NCBI GenBank assembly: GCA_964019425.1
Contig: OZ025782.1
Coordinates: 868,001 to 932,000 of the forward strand
Direction of reading: 5' to 3'
Source of the DNA: Flectonema sp. DT1601
Lineage: Eukaryota; Euglenozoa; Diplonemea; Diplonemida; Diplonemidae
Length of the DNA: 64,000 bases
A model generated the notes under the pieces. That model worked only from the letters and a program-made list of their open reading frames with translations, searched no databases and was not told the DNA's origin. Numbering within the stretch: position 1 is the stretch's first letter; each line of letters starts with the position of its first letter. The translations under genes and the position numbers were made by a program. Shown here piece by piece: positions 52,634-63,803 of the stretch.

Positions 52634-55600
52634 CTACAGTTCGTGAGGTGATATCACAGCATGAGTATTCCTTGCCATGGCTAAGATACCTTTCCATTCC
52701 TCAACATCGTCAAAGACAGCAGAGAACGCTCCTATGCAAATGAGCTTTTTCTTCGCTCTGGTGAAGGCGACGTTCAGCCTCCGCGGATCTCGTACGAGTG
52801 GACCAACGTGATCACCTGGTGATTTAGCGAGTGTGATGATAACAACTTCCATATCCTTTCCCTGAGACTGATCAATAGAATATATATCAGGATGAGTAGG
52901 ATCAAGGTGCTTAAGAAGTTCCAACTGAGGGCGGAAAGGTGTAATAACTCCAACAGAACTGATTCCCATTGAATTGAATAACTTCGACATTCGTAAAGCC
53001 ATGTCAGCCTCCAAGTTACTTTCATTTGTGTTTCGTTGTATTGCCTCAGAGCTGCTTATGTCTTCTATGTCAATGCAAGAACGATGTTTCCTAAAGTCCA
53101 TTAAGGATGTATCAATAAACAACACTGGAGGTTCTGCTGACAAACACATCTTCATTGATCGCCCGTGCTCTTCAAGATTGACGGGACGATCACTGTACAA
53201 CCTCTGCCTCGCAACGTAGTCCGCCCCTGGAATCAGAGAACCGTTGTACATTAGGAGATTCGAAAAAGCAGCTATTTCAGCATTCATCCGAAATTGTCTC
53301 GTCAGAGTTGTAACAGCACTTGGATGAGTCGTAGCGAGGCATTGCAACAGAGAAACATTTGCTCCTTCTTCTCTTGCAACTTCACTACGAACGACAGGTG
53401 GCAACTGAAAGTGATCTCCGACAAGAACGAATCGACTGTCTGGAGAGCAGCATAGCATCGGACCCACTGCAACTGATTGCAGAAGTTGAGCTGCTTCATC
53501 AACGATTAGAAAATCAAACTCGTATCGACTAGAAGGTGAACCAACAATAGGATGATGAACTGAATGCGCTGTACATAAAACTACATCAATTGAATTCATA
53601 AATTGATCAATTTCGCAGTGATTCTTAAAATCAGAAGCTCTGAAAACGAAAGGTCTCACTCTCTCGTGAACTGACTCCACAGAAGACGCCACTCGAACTA
53701 ATCTCACGTCGCTTCCAATTTCCATTATTTTCATCGCAATCGTATCGACTGCGGAATTGGTTCCTGAAGTGATCAATATTTTTGCTGATTTCACACCAAT
53801 TCGATTCTGCCTCTGTGCCGCTAATACGCTCACTAACTTCGCAATTAGAAAACTTTTACCCGTCCCTGGAAGCCCCTGCACAATGTGATAGTCTTTGCAC
53901 TTCAGTATTTTGTTAATTGCAATATTTTGGTCTTCGTTCAGCCCAGATTTGAGGGAAATCAACTCAGCTAACTGTTGCTTACTATCGTGAGTATCGTAGT
54001 TGGGAGCTTGTTTTTCAATCACAAGGCTTCTCAACCTCGCGAACTGCGGTCGCATGCACAGGGAAATGATATTACCCCTTTGGCGGGACAGAATATACTT
54101 CGCAGATCTTGAAGATGCTGCCAACTCAAGAGACATCCAACGATCCCAATTCCTTAAATAGTTTAATTGTGTTTGCGAATGTTGAAGTTCCTTCCAACCT
54201 GATTGGTTCTGAAATACAGAGTTGTTTAATATTGATGCGTGTCCAACTTTTGCTGACCCAACTCTTGTGAGGGGAGTATCTTGGGAATCATCGCTAGTTG
54301 GCTTATTTTTGCCTGTTTCGCCAAAAATCAATTCAAATTTTGAAAAACTTGCTGGTGGTGTCATGTCGTTCACTTCTGCTAGGGCCAAACACGCCTCAGT
54401 GTTGCTGCACCACCTGCACAACATTTGATGTGTGTAGTTTGGAGGAGGACCAACTTTGGATTTCTTTATATAACGTGCTAACCTGTTGCGCAAGCGAATT
54501 ACGTGGACGATCTCATTCCAGAGAGTTTCCCGAGTGATGGTCGTAAACCTAGCTAGAGAACCTTTAGGTAAGTATGCCAACATTCCCGTTGTGATCCCTC
54601 CTTGGCCAAAAGTCTTTGATAATAATAAGTAAACAAACAACTGAGCTTTATGATGTGATCTGAGAATTGCTCGCCCTTTGGGCAGGTGTTGCATAGTTTT
54701 AATTTCCAGTGCACACGGCTCGTTACCAGGTTGGATTACTCCCTCGACATCAACAATACCTCGCATACCATGGTCAGCGCATGCTACAGGTTTTTCTATA
54801 TCAGTTACTTGCAACTGTACTCGCGAATCTCCAGATCGAAGGCTTTCAGCCACACCTACTCGCCCTTTTAGCGTTTGAACGCAATGTCTTATCGCTGAGT
54901 TGAATGCAGGCAAATCTGAGAGTAGCTTCAATCGATCATCGTCAGTGCAACTAAATACCTCCAAATTTATTGACGGATCTTGCAGAGCTTCTGTAACCGC
55001 CTTACTGATAACTTCATCGCTTTCTACAGACATTAGGTCGATCTCTGGCGATATTAGCTTCTGGACGACTCGATGGATTATAGTTCCTGTTTGGGTTATT
55101 TGTCGGCTTCTTGTTGGATCTGAAGGTTTTACAAAAAGAATCGGCCAACTTGCTTTTTTCTTAAACAAAACAAAAGTGTGAGTAATTACTTTTTTACTCA
55201 CATTTTTGTTTTGCGCAACCGGAACAAAATCTCAATAAAGGAACAGGCAAGTTACGCTGCCACAATTCTACCTACAATTCTAATGAATGTAATAATAAAT
55301 ACAAACCAGTAACCGCTGCGTGTGAACCATTTCCTATTGAAGGTTTGCAAATAGAACTCAGCCATGCACGTCTCATACATTGCACAGATGCTGAAGTATC
55401 CGTCGCTGTGGTTACGATTTCAGGATCAATGATAGCAATTACTGGGGCCTTGTCATCTGCTCCCACACCGAGAGCAGAAATCAGATTGCCATCACGTCCC
55501 TGATATGTTCCCCAGAGTGGGGGTGGATTATCCTTCTCAACATCATGAATGATGACATTTATCTTAGTCCCTTTATCAACAGGGCTAGTCATCCAACCTC

Positions 55601-56828
55601 CACAAAGTACTAACTTTGTGATGAGCAACGTCTCAGGTTGTGTAACTGAGATTACTTTTCCAACAGCTGATGCCTCCTCCCCAAGAAATTGAAAAGGGAC
55701 TGCAGATTCTGGCTGCTCGTAAGCAGTAAAATAAGCAACATGGTAAGAATTCTTGTTGTGAAAAATTATGTTGCAATTGATACTGGACTCAACTTCTCTG
55801 TGAAACGAGCAGATAAAGCAGGACAGCGCAGCAGCTGCAGCTACAACGGCACTATAACTTTCCACTTTATGTGACAGTGTGTTAGTTTGTCTTTGCAGCA
55901 GGTCGCGGGTACCATCATTTTGGATTATTGAAAACCGAGATTTTCTGTTTTTTACACCTGACAAAGGGCCGATTAAGGGAACTGAAGATACACTCTTGCG
56001 GCATTCACTATCAACATCTACAATTTCGTCTGGTTTGCAATTTACTCCACCTGCTACTACTGAAGATGAATTAGTGAAGGAATTGATAGGTTCGGAATTG
56101 AAGACAGAGTTTGATGAAATAATAGTCATCGAGGTACGTGATGTGGTCCTCTCCCGGTTGTGTTCAATTGCACCCACAGATGATGCCACAATCGAACATT
56201 CCGGATTTGTACGTGTGAATGTTGTGTTTGTTTTATTACGCGTCGGCAACGCAGCCTTCGAAGAAGCATTAATCGAAGAAACAATATTCACTGAAGGGAT
56301 ACCCGCAAGTTGCTTCCGTTGCATCTTACCTCCCCCAACGGGTGTGGCAAAGGGTGTGGTTGGGGTACGTCTTTGTGATCGGTTTCGCTCTTCCGGTTCT
56401 TTAGGTTTTTTATCTTCCTCTTTACTTTGTGATTCTTGGCGCGGAACAGCTTGGAACGGGGTTGCGAATTTTTTCTTCTTAGTAATAGCAGCAGTAACGG
56501 TGATGTCTTCTTCATCTTGTTGAAGGAGCTTCTTAAGATCCGTGGCAGATGACTGTTGACAAACTTTAGAAGTAGATAATGGTACTTTATTAGTCACATC
56601 AGCTGTCGGAAGTATTCCAACTCTGCAACGCGCACTCTGCTCACAATTCTTAAAATCATTTTCATCATCAGAGCAAAGTAAGATCACATTCTCCTGTCCG
56701 TTAATCTTTTGCTCTTTCCCCCGCTGTAAGAACTGCAGCATGCATTGACGACTTGCTCCACATTCTTTAACCAGGAGTTCCTTCTTTCGTTTTGTCGCAG
56801 CTTTGGGAGGTTTTTTCCGCTTCGTCAT
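52634..56828 (-). CDS. DNA2: DNA2 nuclease-helicase, two exons
   Basis: DNA2 trims long Okazaki flaps and resects DNA breaks. Exon 1 is 56828..55307 and exon 2 55086..52634; the 220 bp intron (donor GTTTGT, acceptor ACAG) joins ACT-G to GA-ACT, giving HAAVTGTIIHRVVQKLI; 1324 residues. The first ~330 residues are a poorly conserved basic/Ser-rich extension. The OB-like segment leads to SVQCMRRAWLSS, the first Fe-S cysteine; LCRWCSNTEAC supplies the other three. RecB-type nuclease residues: GIVDVEG, LEIKT and HHKAQLFVYLL. Helicase motifs: GLPGTGKSF, IVDEAAQLL, VGDHFQLPPV, LTRQFRMN, DQSQGKDMEVVIITL and RRLNVAFTRAKKKL. All catalytic motifs are intact. An uninterrupted reading of exon 2 alone would lack the N-terminal Fe-S cysteine, which supports the splice. 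Confidence 0.93.
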
Positions 56829-59312
56829 TTTGTGTTACATTTGGTTCTGAGTACGAAAATGTGTGAAGTCCCTTGAACTCAATTTGCTCGGATTTAACAA
56901 ATTAAATTTTATCTTTGGACTCCTATAAAAAGAATGAATAATTCGCATGAGAGAGCAGCCATAAACGGAGATATCGCAAGAGCCCACTATTTGAGGGGAC
57001 TGTACTTTGCCTCTGCTGACCAAGAGTGAAGCAAGCAACAATAAAAGAAAACTGTAAACTTGAAACACAAATGTAACTAAATACTGGACTTCAACAAAAG
57101 GAAGTTCATTAATCCCTATGCTGGACAGAGACATCCTATTAGGTGCGTCAACTTTTTTGATGAAATCCAGATTCCAGAACATCTTGTAAAAAGCGGGTTT
57201 CGCACCCAGAAAGAAGAACTTATGAAAAAATACAAAAAAAGGAACGGGAACAGAAAGAACAAAAAAAATTTTAACTATTTTTACTACGGGAGATGACAAG
57301 GTCAGCAACTTCTCAAAGACACCAGAGTATTCCCTTTTCAAAAGCAACAAGTGACTACCGAGACTCACATCAGGATCGCAGCTTCAAAAATCAGAAGCTT
57401 TAAGTTGATTCGTGGTCAAAAGAAGCACAAGACGACGTTATCGAAAACAATGGCTTCTTATTTTACGGAAAAGTGCTCCATTAGTTCGACAGAAATGTTA
57501 CCGGTGTTGTTTTTCAATGCACGTGTGTCAGGTTTCGTAACCAAAGTTGGGAGAAAAAACACGTTTTTGAAGGCAGGGTGTTCATAATAGGGTGTTCATA
57601 ATAAGGACAAGCATTGCTGCAATAATAAATGAAGATTCCAATACATCAGAACCAACCGCTAAAGGTGGTTAAAAAAGAGTTGAAAGCAGAGCTGACCTTC
57701 GCCGAACACCAGACAAGGACACCAAGGTGAACACTGACAATCTCGTGAGCCACACTAAGGTAAGAATTGCTCTCTAAACGTAAGCCGTTAAACAAAGCTT
57801 AACAAGAGTACGTAATCCCTTTGTCAGATGCAAAAAGTAAACAAAACAAACAAACAAACAAATAACAGAAACTAAATTCCTACGCAAGGCTGTACTTCGG
57901 GTGTCTTAATTGCAAGCAAGAAATAAAAATAATTTTCTTTTTTACCAACAACAATTCCTTCATATCGCAAATGAGCTTCAGCAATGTATCCACATCGACT
58001 TCGAAGTAAGCTTGTTGAGGACAAGGTCATCTGTGGGCGCAAGGAACTACCAGACATGACAAACCAACGCAAGTGTATTGTGGCTTCAAGTAGCTGCATA
58101 TGGTCTCCGTCAACTCAAAGCTGAGGCAATCATTGCTATAAAGGAGTGACAGCCAGAGTTAACGCAATTCGACCAACACCTCCAGAGTAGCATACTTGTG
58201 CTCCCTGACATCACAAATAACAAAGGATGGTCTATAATGGGTAGATCAAGGCTAGAGAGGAAATCTACTTTTTATTTTCCCGACGAAAACTACAATTATA
58301 AATATAAATTCAAAATAGAAAGAAAATCTGAATAAGGGAGAACCAAAAAAAGAATGGATTAAAAAAAGGAACGAGTGCTGACTTTCCGGTGGTCAATCCG
58401 ATATTTCGGATTCAGACCACACACTTAAAATAGAAAGTCAACAGTTGTAATTCTCGTTGTCTCCATCCATAAACTCTCCTAACACGAAAGAATAAACGAA
58501 TTGCAATTCAATTCTTCAGCACATGTTTCTAAACTGAGCTGACACACACGCAGTCCTCAAACTGAACATGTGTGAGAAGGATAGCTTCCAGAATGCTGTT
58601 TGCATTTTTCATTATTGCTTACAACAGCAAGAAAAGATTCCAATACTTATAATTCATTTGTGTATTTCTTACTTTACCACATCAGATTACTTTCCTTAAT
58701 TATGACGGGGGAAGATATGGAGTTCCGTGTGTATTGATTGATGGAATGGTGAGAAACTCACCTCCATTTCACAACAGTTATCAAATGGTTTTAGCTTCTT
58801 GCCTCACCAGGAACCTCTACTTCATAAGTAAATGAAGCGACTTGAATAATTAAGGGAAGAGACGACGAAAGGTAATTGCAATAATGTTACTATTATGAAA
58901 TCAAAAAATAAACTCAAAAAAAAATAAGTTCATTTGTTTTCCTTCTTTTTCTGACGTACGCACTATTCTGTGAGCTAGTAGCCAGTATTTAGGTATTAGC
59001 AGGAGTTTTCATAAAAGCAAATAAATCGGACAAATAATGATTTGGTTTCAGACATGCATCTCTGTGTGGAGTTAGGGTGTTAGTTTTAAAAAAATAGTGA
59101 GCCGTTTAGCCACAGTTAGTATCATTAATTCCAGTTAGCTATATTATCACAAGTTAAAAAAAAAACACATCCACTAACCTAGCCCCCTTCCAAGGACTAC
59201 GTCAACTCTACTTCTCTAAATACATGTCAGTCTTCCCATATCAATTAACCGATACCAAGCAGTGAGCAGCGCTGAGTTTATTTTATTGGGAAAAGTACTC
59301 GTGTTCTAATTA
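56829..59312. other. About 2.5 kb intergenic region, nothing firm
   Basis: Contains a 177-codon minus-strand frame directly upstream of DNA2 (56835-57368), Phe/Leu/Ser-rich and unrecognised; it is probably the AT-rich promoter side rather than a gene. A stretch at 57950-58250 looks more coding-like on the minus strand (LLRSRCGYIAEAHLRYEG), but frames are short. No repeats of note. Confidence 0.45.
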
Positions 59313-59675
59313 AGCGGTTAGTTAGTTAGTTAGTTAGTTATTTAATCCAACGTTACTGTATATTATGAGTGCTAGGTAACTCACAGTAACAGAGGACCCA
59401 ATCCTTAGCCATATCCGAAGATTTCGCATGGATTGTTGAAGTAGCATCGACTGAAAGATTAATAAATACCAATCTCCAGCTTTCCGCCTCGCCTAGCTTA
59501 TTAAACTATCGAACTAAAAAAAAAATAAAAAATAAAAAAAATATAAAATAAAATAAAATAAAATAAACAAAAAAAAAATTAATAATAAATAAATAAAAAT
59601 CATCAAAATTAAAACGGGATAGAACAATTACACTGATAATATACTAAAGCACTCGTAGAGCATTAACAATTAACG

Positions 59676-62600
59676 CTAGGTTGGCAGCAGCCATTTATTT
59701 GAATCGAACCACACTGGATCGATCCGAGTAAATTTAGAAGACCTTATCTTCTCCAGGAATGAGTTAAAATGTTGGTTTTTGTTTTTATCCGAATTCAAGA
59801 AACAGTATAACTCCAAGTCCCACAAATGGTCGTAGACTTTTTCGATTTCATTTGCGTTATAAACTTCTGAGATCAGTTTTCTGACTTCCTCCTTACACTT
59901 CGAATCAAGTGTGGTAACAGTGGAATGAACGGACAAATATTTGACAAGACGTTGTCGAGGGACCGCTCGACGTAACGGGAAGCTGTCGTGTAGGCTCCTG
60001 AGGTCATTCAAGAGCGATATGAGAGCCAATTGGTTTTCAGTAGCAAAAAACTTGTGTAGATGTTGACCCACATCCTCATCTTGATCATTAAATACCATCT
60101 GTGGGAAGTGAATTTGAACAAACATCTTAGTCTCCGGACATTTCGATAGTAAATGGTGAGTATCTGTATCTCTTTTATTACAGAAGAGACAGTTTGATAA
60201 TCCCTTTCTTGGTTGCTTCACAAGCGGATGGTGTCCAGTCCTGAGGCGGGCGATTTGCATTTCTCCCTCACGGTTAAGATCCGGGTGGAAGCGTTGAGCA
60301 CCTCTGCCCATTGTCGATAAAGAGTGCACATGTGATGTACTGCGCTGCTCGTACCAGTTTCTTCGGATTTTATTATTCACTGAACATTGGGTCATCCTGT
60401 AGTCAAACTTGACCACTGTTAAGGGAATAGCAGAAGCCGCTGCTTTGTTGGCGAGAGAATCGGCCATTTCATTTCCGATGATCCCACAGTGTGAGGGGAC
60501 AAATTGTAGGGTGATCGGACGCTGGAGCAGCGATATTCTCCTAAATAATTCGGCATTAGTCGCTGAATGTTGCTTCAGATGTCCACGCTCAAGACTTCGA
60601 AGTGCTGACTGACTATCCGTGATTATATTAATCCTCCCACTTGGCAGGCAAGACGAATACTTTTCAATCAAATTCACTGCTGATAACAGAGCCTGTTGCT
60701 CGGCATTATAAATCATCAGAGATGGGTCGTAACGATGTATTTCTTTGATGCATCTCTTTCCAAAGATTAAAACTGCTGCATTACCACAATGGTAGTTACT
60801 TTCTTTATCTTGGAAGTAGGATGCATCTGTATACAGCGAGGCCACTGACTTTGGGAGGGTCTTAATTTTTCCAAGTGCAGCTAACAAATTCTTGCATGGG
60901 TCCATGGACTTACGGAAATCTGCCCAGGAATTGATAATAACATCCGGGGGTGGTCCCCAAGGAGTCTGGTGATGCGGTAGGCAGAGCATTGATCTTTCAT
61001 TAGGGGTCACATAAGTCTTGGCATGGGGTTCTGCGTAGAGTTTCCACGAGCTAGACTTTTCAGGGTGAACCAACGACCGAGTCGGGCAATCGTCTGGGAG
61101 CCTCAGGAAACGTTCGTAGGATAAAGCCACGACTTTAGCCACGTGTAGTTTGAACGGGGGAATACTAGATTCTACCGATAATGCAGTTGAGGAGGTCGAT
61201 TTGGAGCATCCCGTCAGTCTTAGTTGAAGTGAACGAAGTGTATTCTCAATAAGTTTCAAAGAATTCTGCTTGATATAGGGTGCATAAGAAGCTAGTCCGT
61301 AATAGGCCCTAGAGAGGATCAGCCCATAGATTGTTTGTCGGAGAACTTCCGTTTTGATTTTAAAAGATGAAACTATCGAAATCAAGCCGATTCCCCGCTT
61401 TAGGGTATTTGATAGGTGAGCTAACTGCGATGTAAAAGATAAATCATCGTCGATAATTATGCCTAGATACCGCGACTGCGACACACGCCTTAGAGGGATT
61501 GCAGCCTTTAGAACGAAAGAACCCTTTGGCGTCCTTTGTGAAAGTTGAGAGCGGGTCTCAAGGTAGTTACCATTAATTGCAAGTGGGTATACCGGTCCTG
61601 TTTTGAAATTGAGCAGAGCTGCGGCACCATCATCCTGATGTATCCTGATGAAGTCGGCAGAGCCACGGGGAAGGTCGATATCGTCCACCGTAGAGGGAAA
61701 ATAAAGTCTTGGAAGTCTACAAATACTTCTGTCTGAGAAACGTCCTCCGAATGCCAAAAATTCAGTCTTGTTCAGAGAGAGGGACATTGCTGAATCAGCG
61801 AGCCAGTTCTCCACTTGTCCTATGGCATTGTTCGCCTTGGATTCCAAATCACTAACCGAAGAGCCACTAACAAACACTGTCAAGTCATCCGCGTATAACA
61901 GCTTTAAATCGGCTGTGATGGCATCCGGTAGGGAGTTCACGTACACACGGAATAAGAGCGGTCCTAGAATACTGCCTTGTGGGACCCCCTTTTTGCAAGA
62001 AATCGGGCCTGTACGGTTATGGCCGTGGAGAAGATGCGCTACTCGGTCCGAGAGGAAATTACCAATCCACCTTACATAAGGGACTGGGATGAGTGTTGTA
62101 AGCCTACTCATTAGAATATGGTGATCCACATTATCAAACGCACCCGAGATATCGAAGAAAATCATCGTTGCACATTTCTCATAATTGTTTTTAACTTCAG
62201 CTGCAGCTTCGATCATAACGGCTATATTTTCCTCCGCTGACCTACCAGGAACAAACCCAGATTGTTTAGGGTCTAGTTTAGAAATCAGCAGATGTTCTAA
62301 TCTAAAATGGACAAGGGATTCAATGAATTTAGCAACTACTGAGGTCAATGAGATAGGACGATAGGAGGCGGCATCAGTCGGGTCCTTTTTGCTACCTTTT
62401 AGAATAGGGAGAACATGTGCTACTTTCAAACATTTCGGGAAGGTTCCTCTCTGGAAAGACCAGTTTGCAATACGTAGGAGAACTTCCTTAGCCATATCTC
62501 CAAAATGATAAATCATGTTGTTACTTATAGAATCCGGACCGGAGCCGTCAGACTTTTTCAAAGAATTAAAAACTGCTTGGGCCTCTGCCATTGTAAAAGG

Positions 62601-63800
62601 AGAGCAACTGGGTTCTGAAAAATCCACCTTTGAAGTATGCGGAATAAGCAAGGGACGATTGTCAGAAGAATCAGGGAAAAAGCGACGTTTGAGCGCTCCG
62701 ACGTTCACCTGCGGGGTCTCAATAACCGTTGACTCTCCTTTCAGTTCTCGTAATTTCTTATAAGTCCAGCTAAAGCCCTTCTTACAACCGTCGATTAGAA
62801 TAAGTTCAGGGTCCAAATGGCGATGTTTGCGTTTAACCCGGAAAGATTCTTTGTGCCACTTATTTGGAAGAGTATCAATCGCAACAGATTCTATTGTTCG
62901 AACAAAACTGTCACAGAGTTTATTTAAAGATCGTATCCTTTTAAGTCTAAAACAATGGGAGTCAAGTTGTGCGGAGAAGGAGGACCAATGAGATTCCGTA
63001 AAACTGTTTTTGAACCATATACGATGAGCCGGAATAGCTACCGGTACAGTGAGGGGAGTCACATTAAAATCTGCAACAATTGGGGTATGATCGGAATTAA
63101 CTTGCCCAGCATCAATCTGCAGCGAACGCAGACACTTGAACTGCGGCGAGTGCAATAATAAATCGGGCGTTGTACCATGAGCAGGAATAGAAGGAGCCAG
63201 AGGTTCAATAGCTAATCCATTATTTATAATCCATTCATTTACTATCCTTCCTGAAGAGACGCACCCCTTAGGAATTCGACGCGACCAAGATTCATGATGT
63301 GCATTGAAATCACCTACTGCTAGATCCCCCAAAAACATAGAAGAGGGCAGCTGGCACACCTTCGGTGGGATGTAAATATTAAAAGTTCTAAATATGCCCA
63401 TGGAAGTCGAGAAACTGCAATGGATAACCTCAACAGCGGATGGATGCTTACCTACTTCTAATTGGACCGTACCAAGAGACTTTTTGAAATAAGAAAGAAG
63501 TCCACCGCCTCCCATTTTAGAAGAGTCGCACCTATCACGGCGGAATAATGAATATCCTGTAATACCAAGTTGATCATCGGTTACGTCTGCTTTCAACCAA
63601 GTTTCCTGGAGGTGGATAATATCAGGGTCGTGAGCTTCGATAATAGCATCGAGATGTGAACGCGATGTTTTATAAGCTCTCATATTCCATGAGAGTACCC
63701 TAAGAGGCCCAGGATTAGGGTGGATCCCTGAGCGTAAGAGGTTAATACGGGCTGTTACTGTTTCATGAAATATGTTGTCAGGAATGGGAGCGATTGATTG
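59676..63800 (-). CDS. LINE C ORF2: AP endonuclease, reverse transcriptase, RNase H
   Basis: 1374 codons open from just after the ORF1 stop to TAA. The first ATG (63683) lies inside SWNM, after the catalytic Asn, so the true N-terminus must come from upstream translation. Endonuclease: VLSWN, IHLQETW, VGDFNAHHESW and NSDHTPIVADF. RT: YRPISLTSVVAKFIE, IFFDISGAFDNVDH, GVPQGSILGP, LLYADDLTVFVSG and SRYLGIIIDDDLSF. RNase H: LYTDASYF, YNAEQQAL, ITDSQSAL and PSHCGIIGNEMADSLA. Finger: CLFCNKRDTDTHHLLSKC. A further ~130 residues follow the finger. All catalytic residues are present. A ~95-residue insert lies between YADD and RYLGI. Confidence 0.88.
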   Translation of the reverse strand, partial: QSIAPIPDNIFHETVTARINLLRSGIHPNPGPLRVLSWNMRAYKTSRSHLDAIIEAHDPDIIHLQETWLKADVTDDQLGITGYSLFRRDRCDSSKMGGGGLLSYFKKSLGTVQLEVGKHPSAVEVIHCSFSTSMGIFRTFNIYIPPKVCQLPSSMFLGDLAVGDFNAHHESWSRRIPKGCVSSGRIVNEWIINNGLAIEPLAPSIPAHGTTPDLLLHSPQFKCLRSLQIDAGQVNSDHTPIVADFNVTPLTVPVAIPAHRIWFKNSFTESHWSSFSAQLDSHCFRLKRIRSLNKLCDSFVRTIESVAIDTLPNKWHKESFRVKRKHRHLDPELILIDGCKKGFSWTYKKLRELKGESTVIETPQVNVGALKRRFFPDSSDNRPLLIPHTSKVDFSEPSCSPFTMAEAQAVFNSLKKSDGSGPDSISNNMIYHFGDMAKEVLLRIANWSFQRGTFPKCLKVAHVLPILKGSKKDPTDAASYRPISLTSVVAKFIESLVHFRLEHLLISKLDPKQSGFVPGRSAEENIAVMIEAAAEVKNNYEKCATMIFFDISGAFDNVDHHILMSRLTTLIPVPYVRWIGNFLSDRVAHLLHGHNRTGPISCKKGVPQGSILGPLLFRVYVNSLPDAITADLKLLYADDLTVFVSGSSVSDLESKANNAIGQVENWLADSAMSLSLNKTEFLAFGGRFSDRSICRLPRLYFPSTVDDIDLPRGSADFIRIHQDDGAAALLNFKTGPVYPLAINGNYLETRSQLSQRTPKGSFVLKAAIPLRRVSQSRYLGIIIDDDLSFTSQLAHLSNTLKRGIGLISIVSSFKIKTEVLRQTIYGLILSRAYYGLASYAPYIKQNSLKLIENTLRSLQLRLTGCSKSTSSTALSVESSIPPFKLHVAKVVALSYERFLRLPDDCPTRSLVHPEKSSSWKLYAEPHAKTYVTPNERSMLCLPHHQTPWGPPPDVIINSWADFRKSMDPCKNLLAALGKIKTLPKSVASLYTDASYFQDKESNYHCGNAAVLIFGKRCIKEIHRYDPSLMIYNAEQQALLSAVNLIEKYSSCLPSGRINIITDSQSALRSLERGHLKQHSATNAELFRRISLLQRPITLQFVPSHCGIIGNEMADSLANKAAASAIPLTVVKFDYRMTQCSVNNKIRRNWYEQRSTSHVHSLSTMGRGAQRFHPDLNREGEMQIARLRTGHHPLVKQPRKGLSNCLFCNKRDTDTHHLLSKCPETKMFVQIHFPQMVFNDQDEDVGQHLHKFFATENQLALISLLNDLRSLHDSFPLRRAVPRQRLVKYLSVHSTVTTLDSKCKEEVRKLISEVYNANEIEKVYDHLWDLELYCFLNSDKNKNQHFNSFLEKIRSSKFTRIDPVWFDSNKWLLPT
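63705..63728 (-). other. 2A-like motif, GIHPNPGP
   Basis: The NPGP core is intact and preceded by a hydrophobic run (ARINLLRS), but the canonical Asp and Glu of D-(V/I)-E-x-N-P-G-P are Gly and His. Position, directly before LRVLSWN of the endonuclease, equals that of the LINE B 2A. Skipping activity is doubtful. Confidence 0.6.
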
Positions 63801-63803
63801 CTA
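63795..63803 (-). promoter_or_regulatory. Predicted stop-codon readthrough site, UAG-CAAUCA
   Basis: CAG TAG CAA TCA exactly fits UAG-CARYYA, the tobamovirus-type leaky stop, with a Gln codon CAG before it. The frame continues open into ORF2. Confidence 0.6.

Noticed and set aside
56700-56800. PCNA-binding PIP box at the DNA2 N-terminus (QCMLQFLQ)
   Set aside because: The two aromatic residues of the Q-x-x-L-x-x-F-F motif are not in place.
56835-57368. 177-codon gene upstream of DNA2
   Set aside because: Phe/Leu/Ser-rich frame in AT-rich DNA with no recognisable domain; probably chance.
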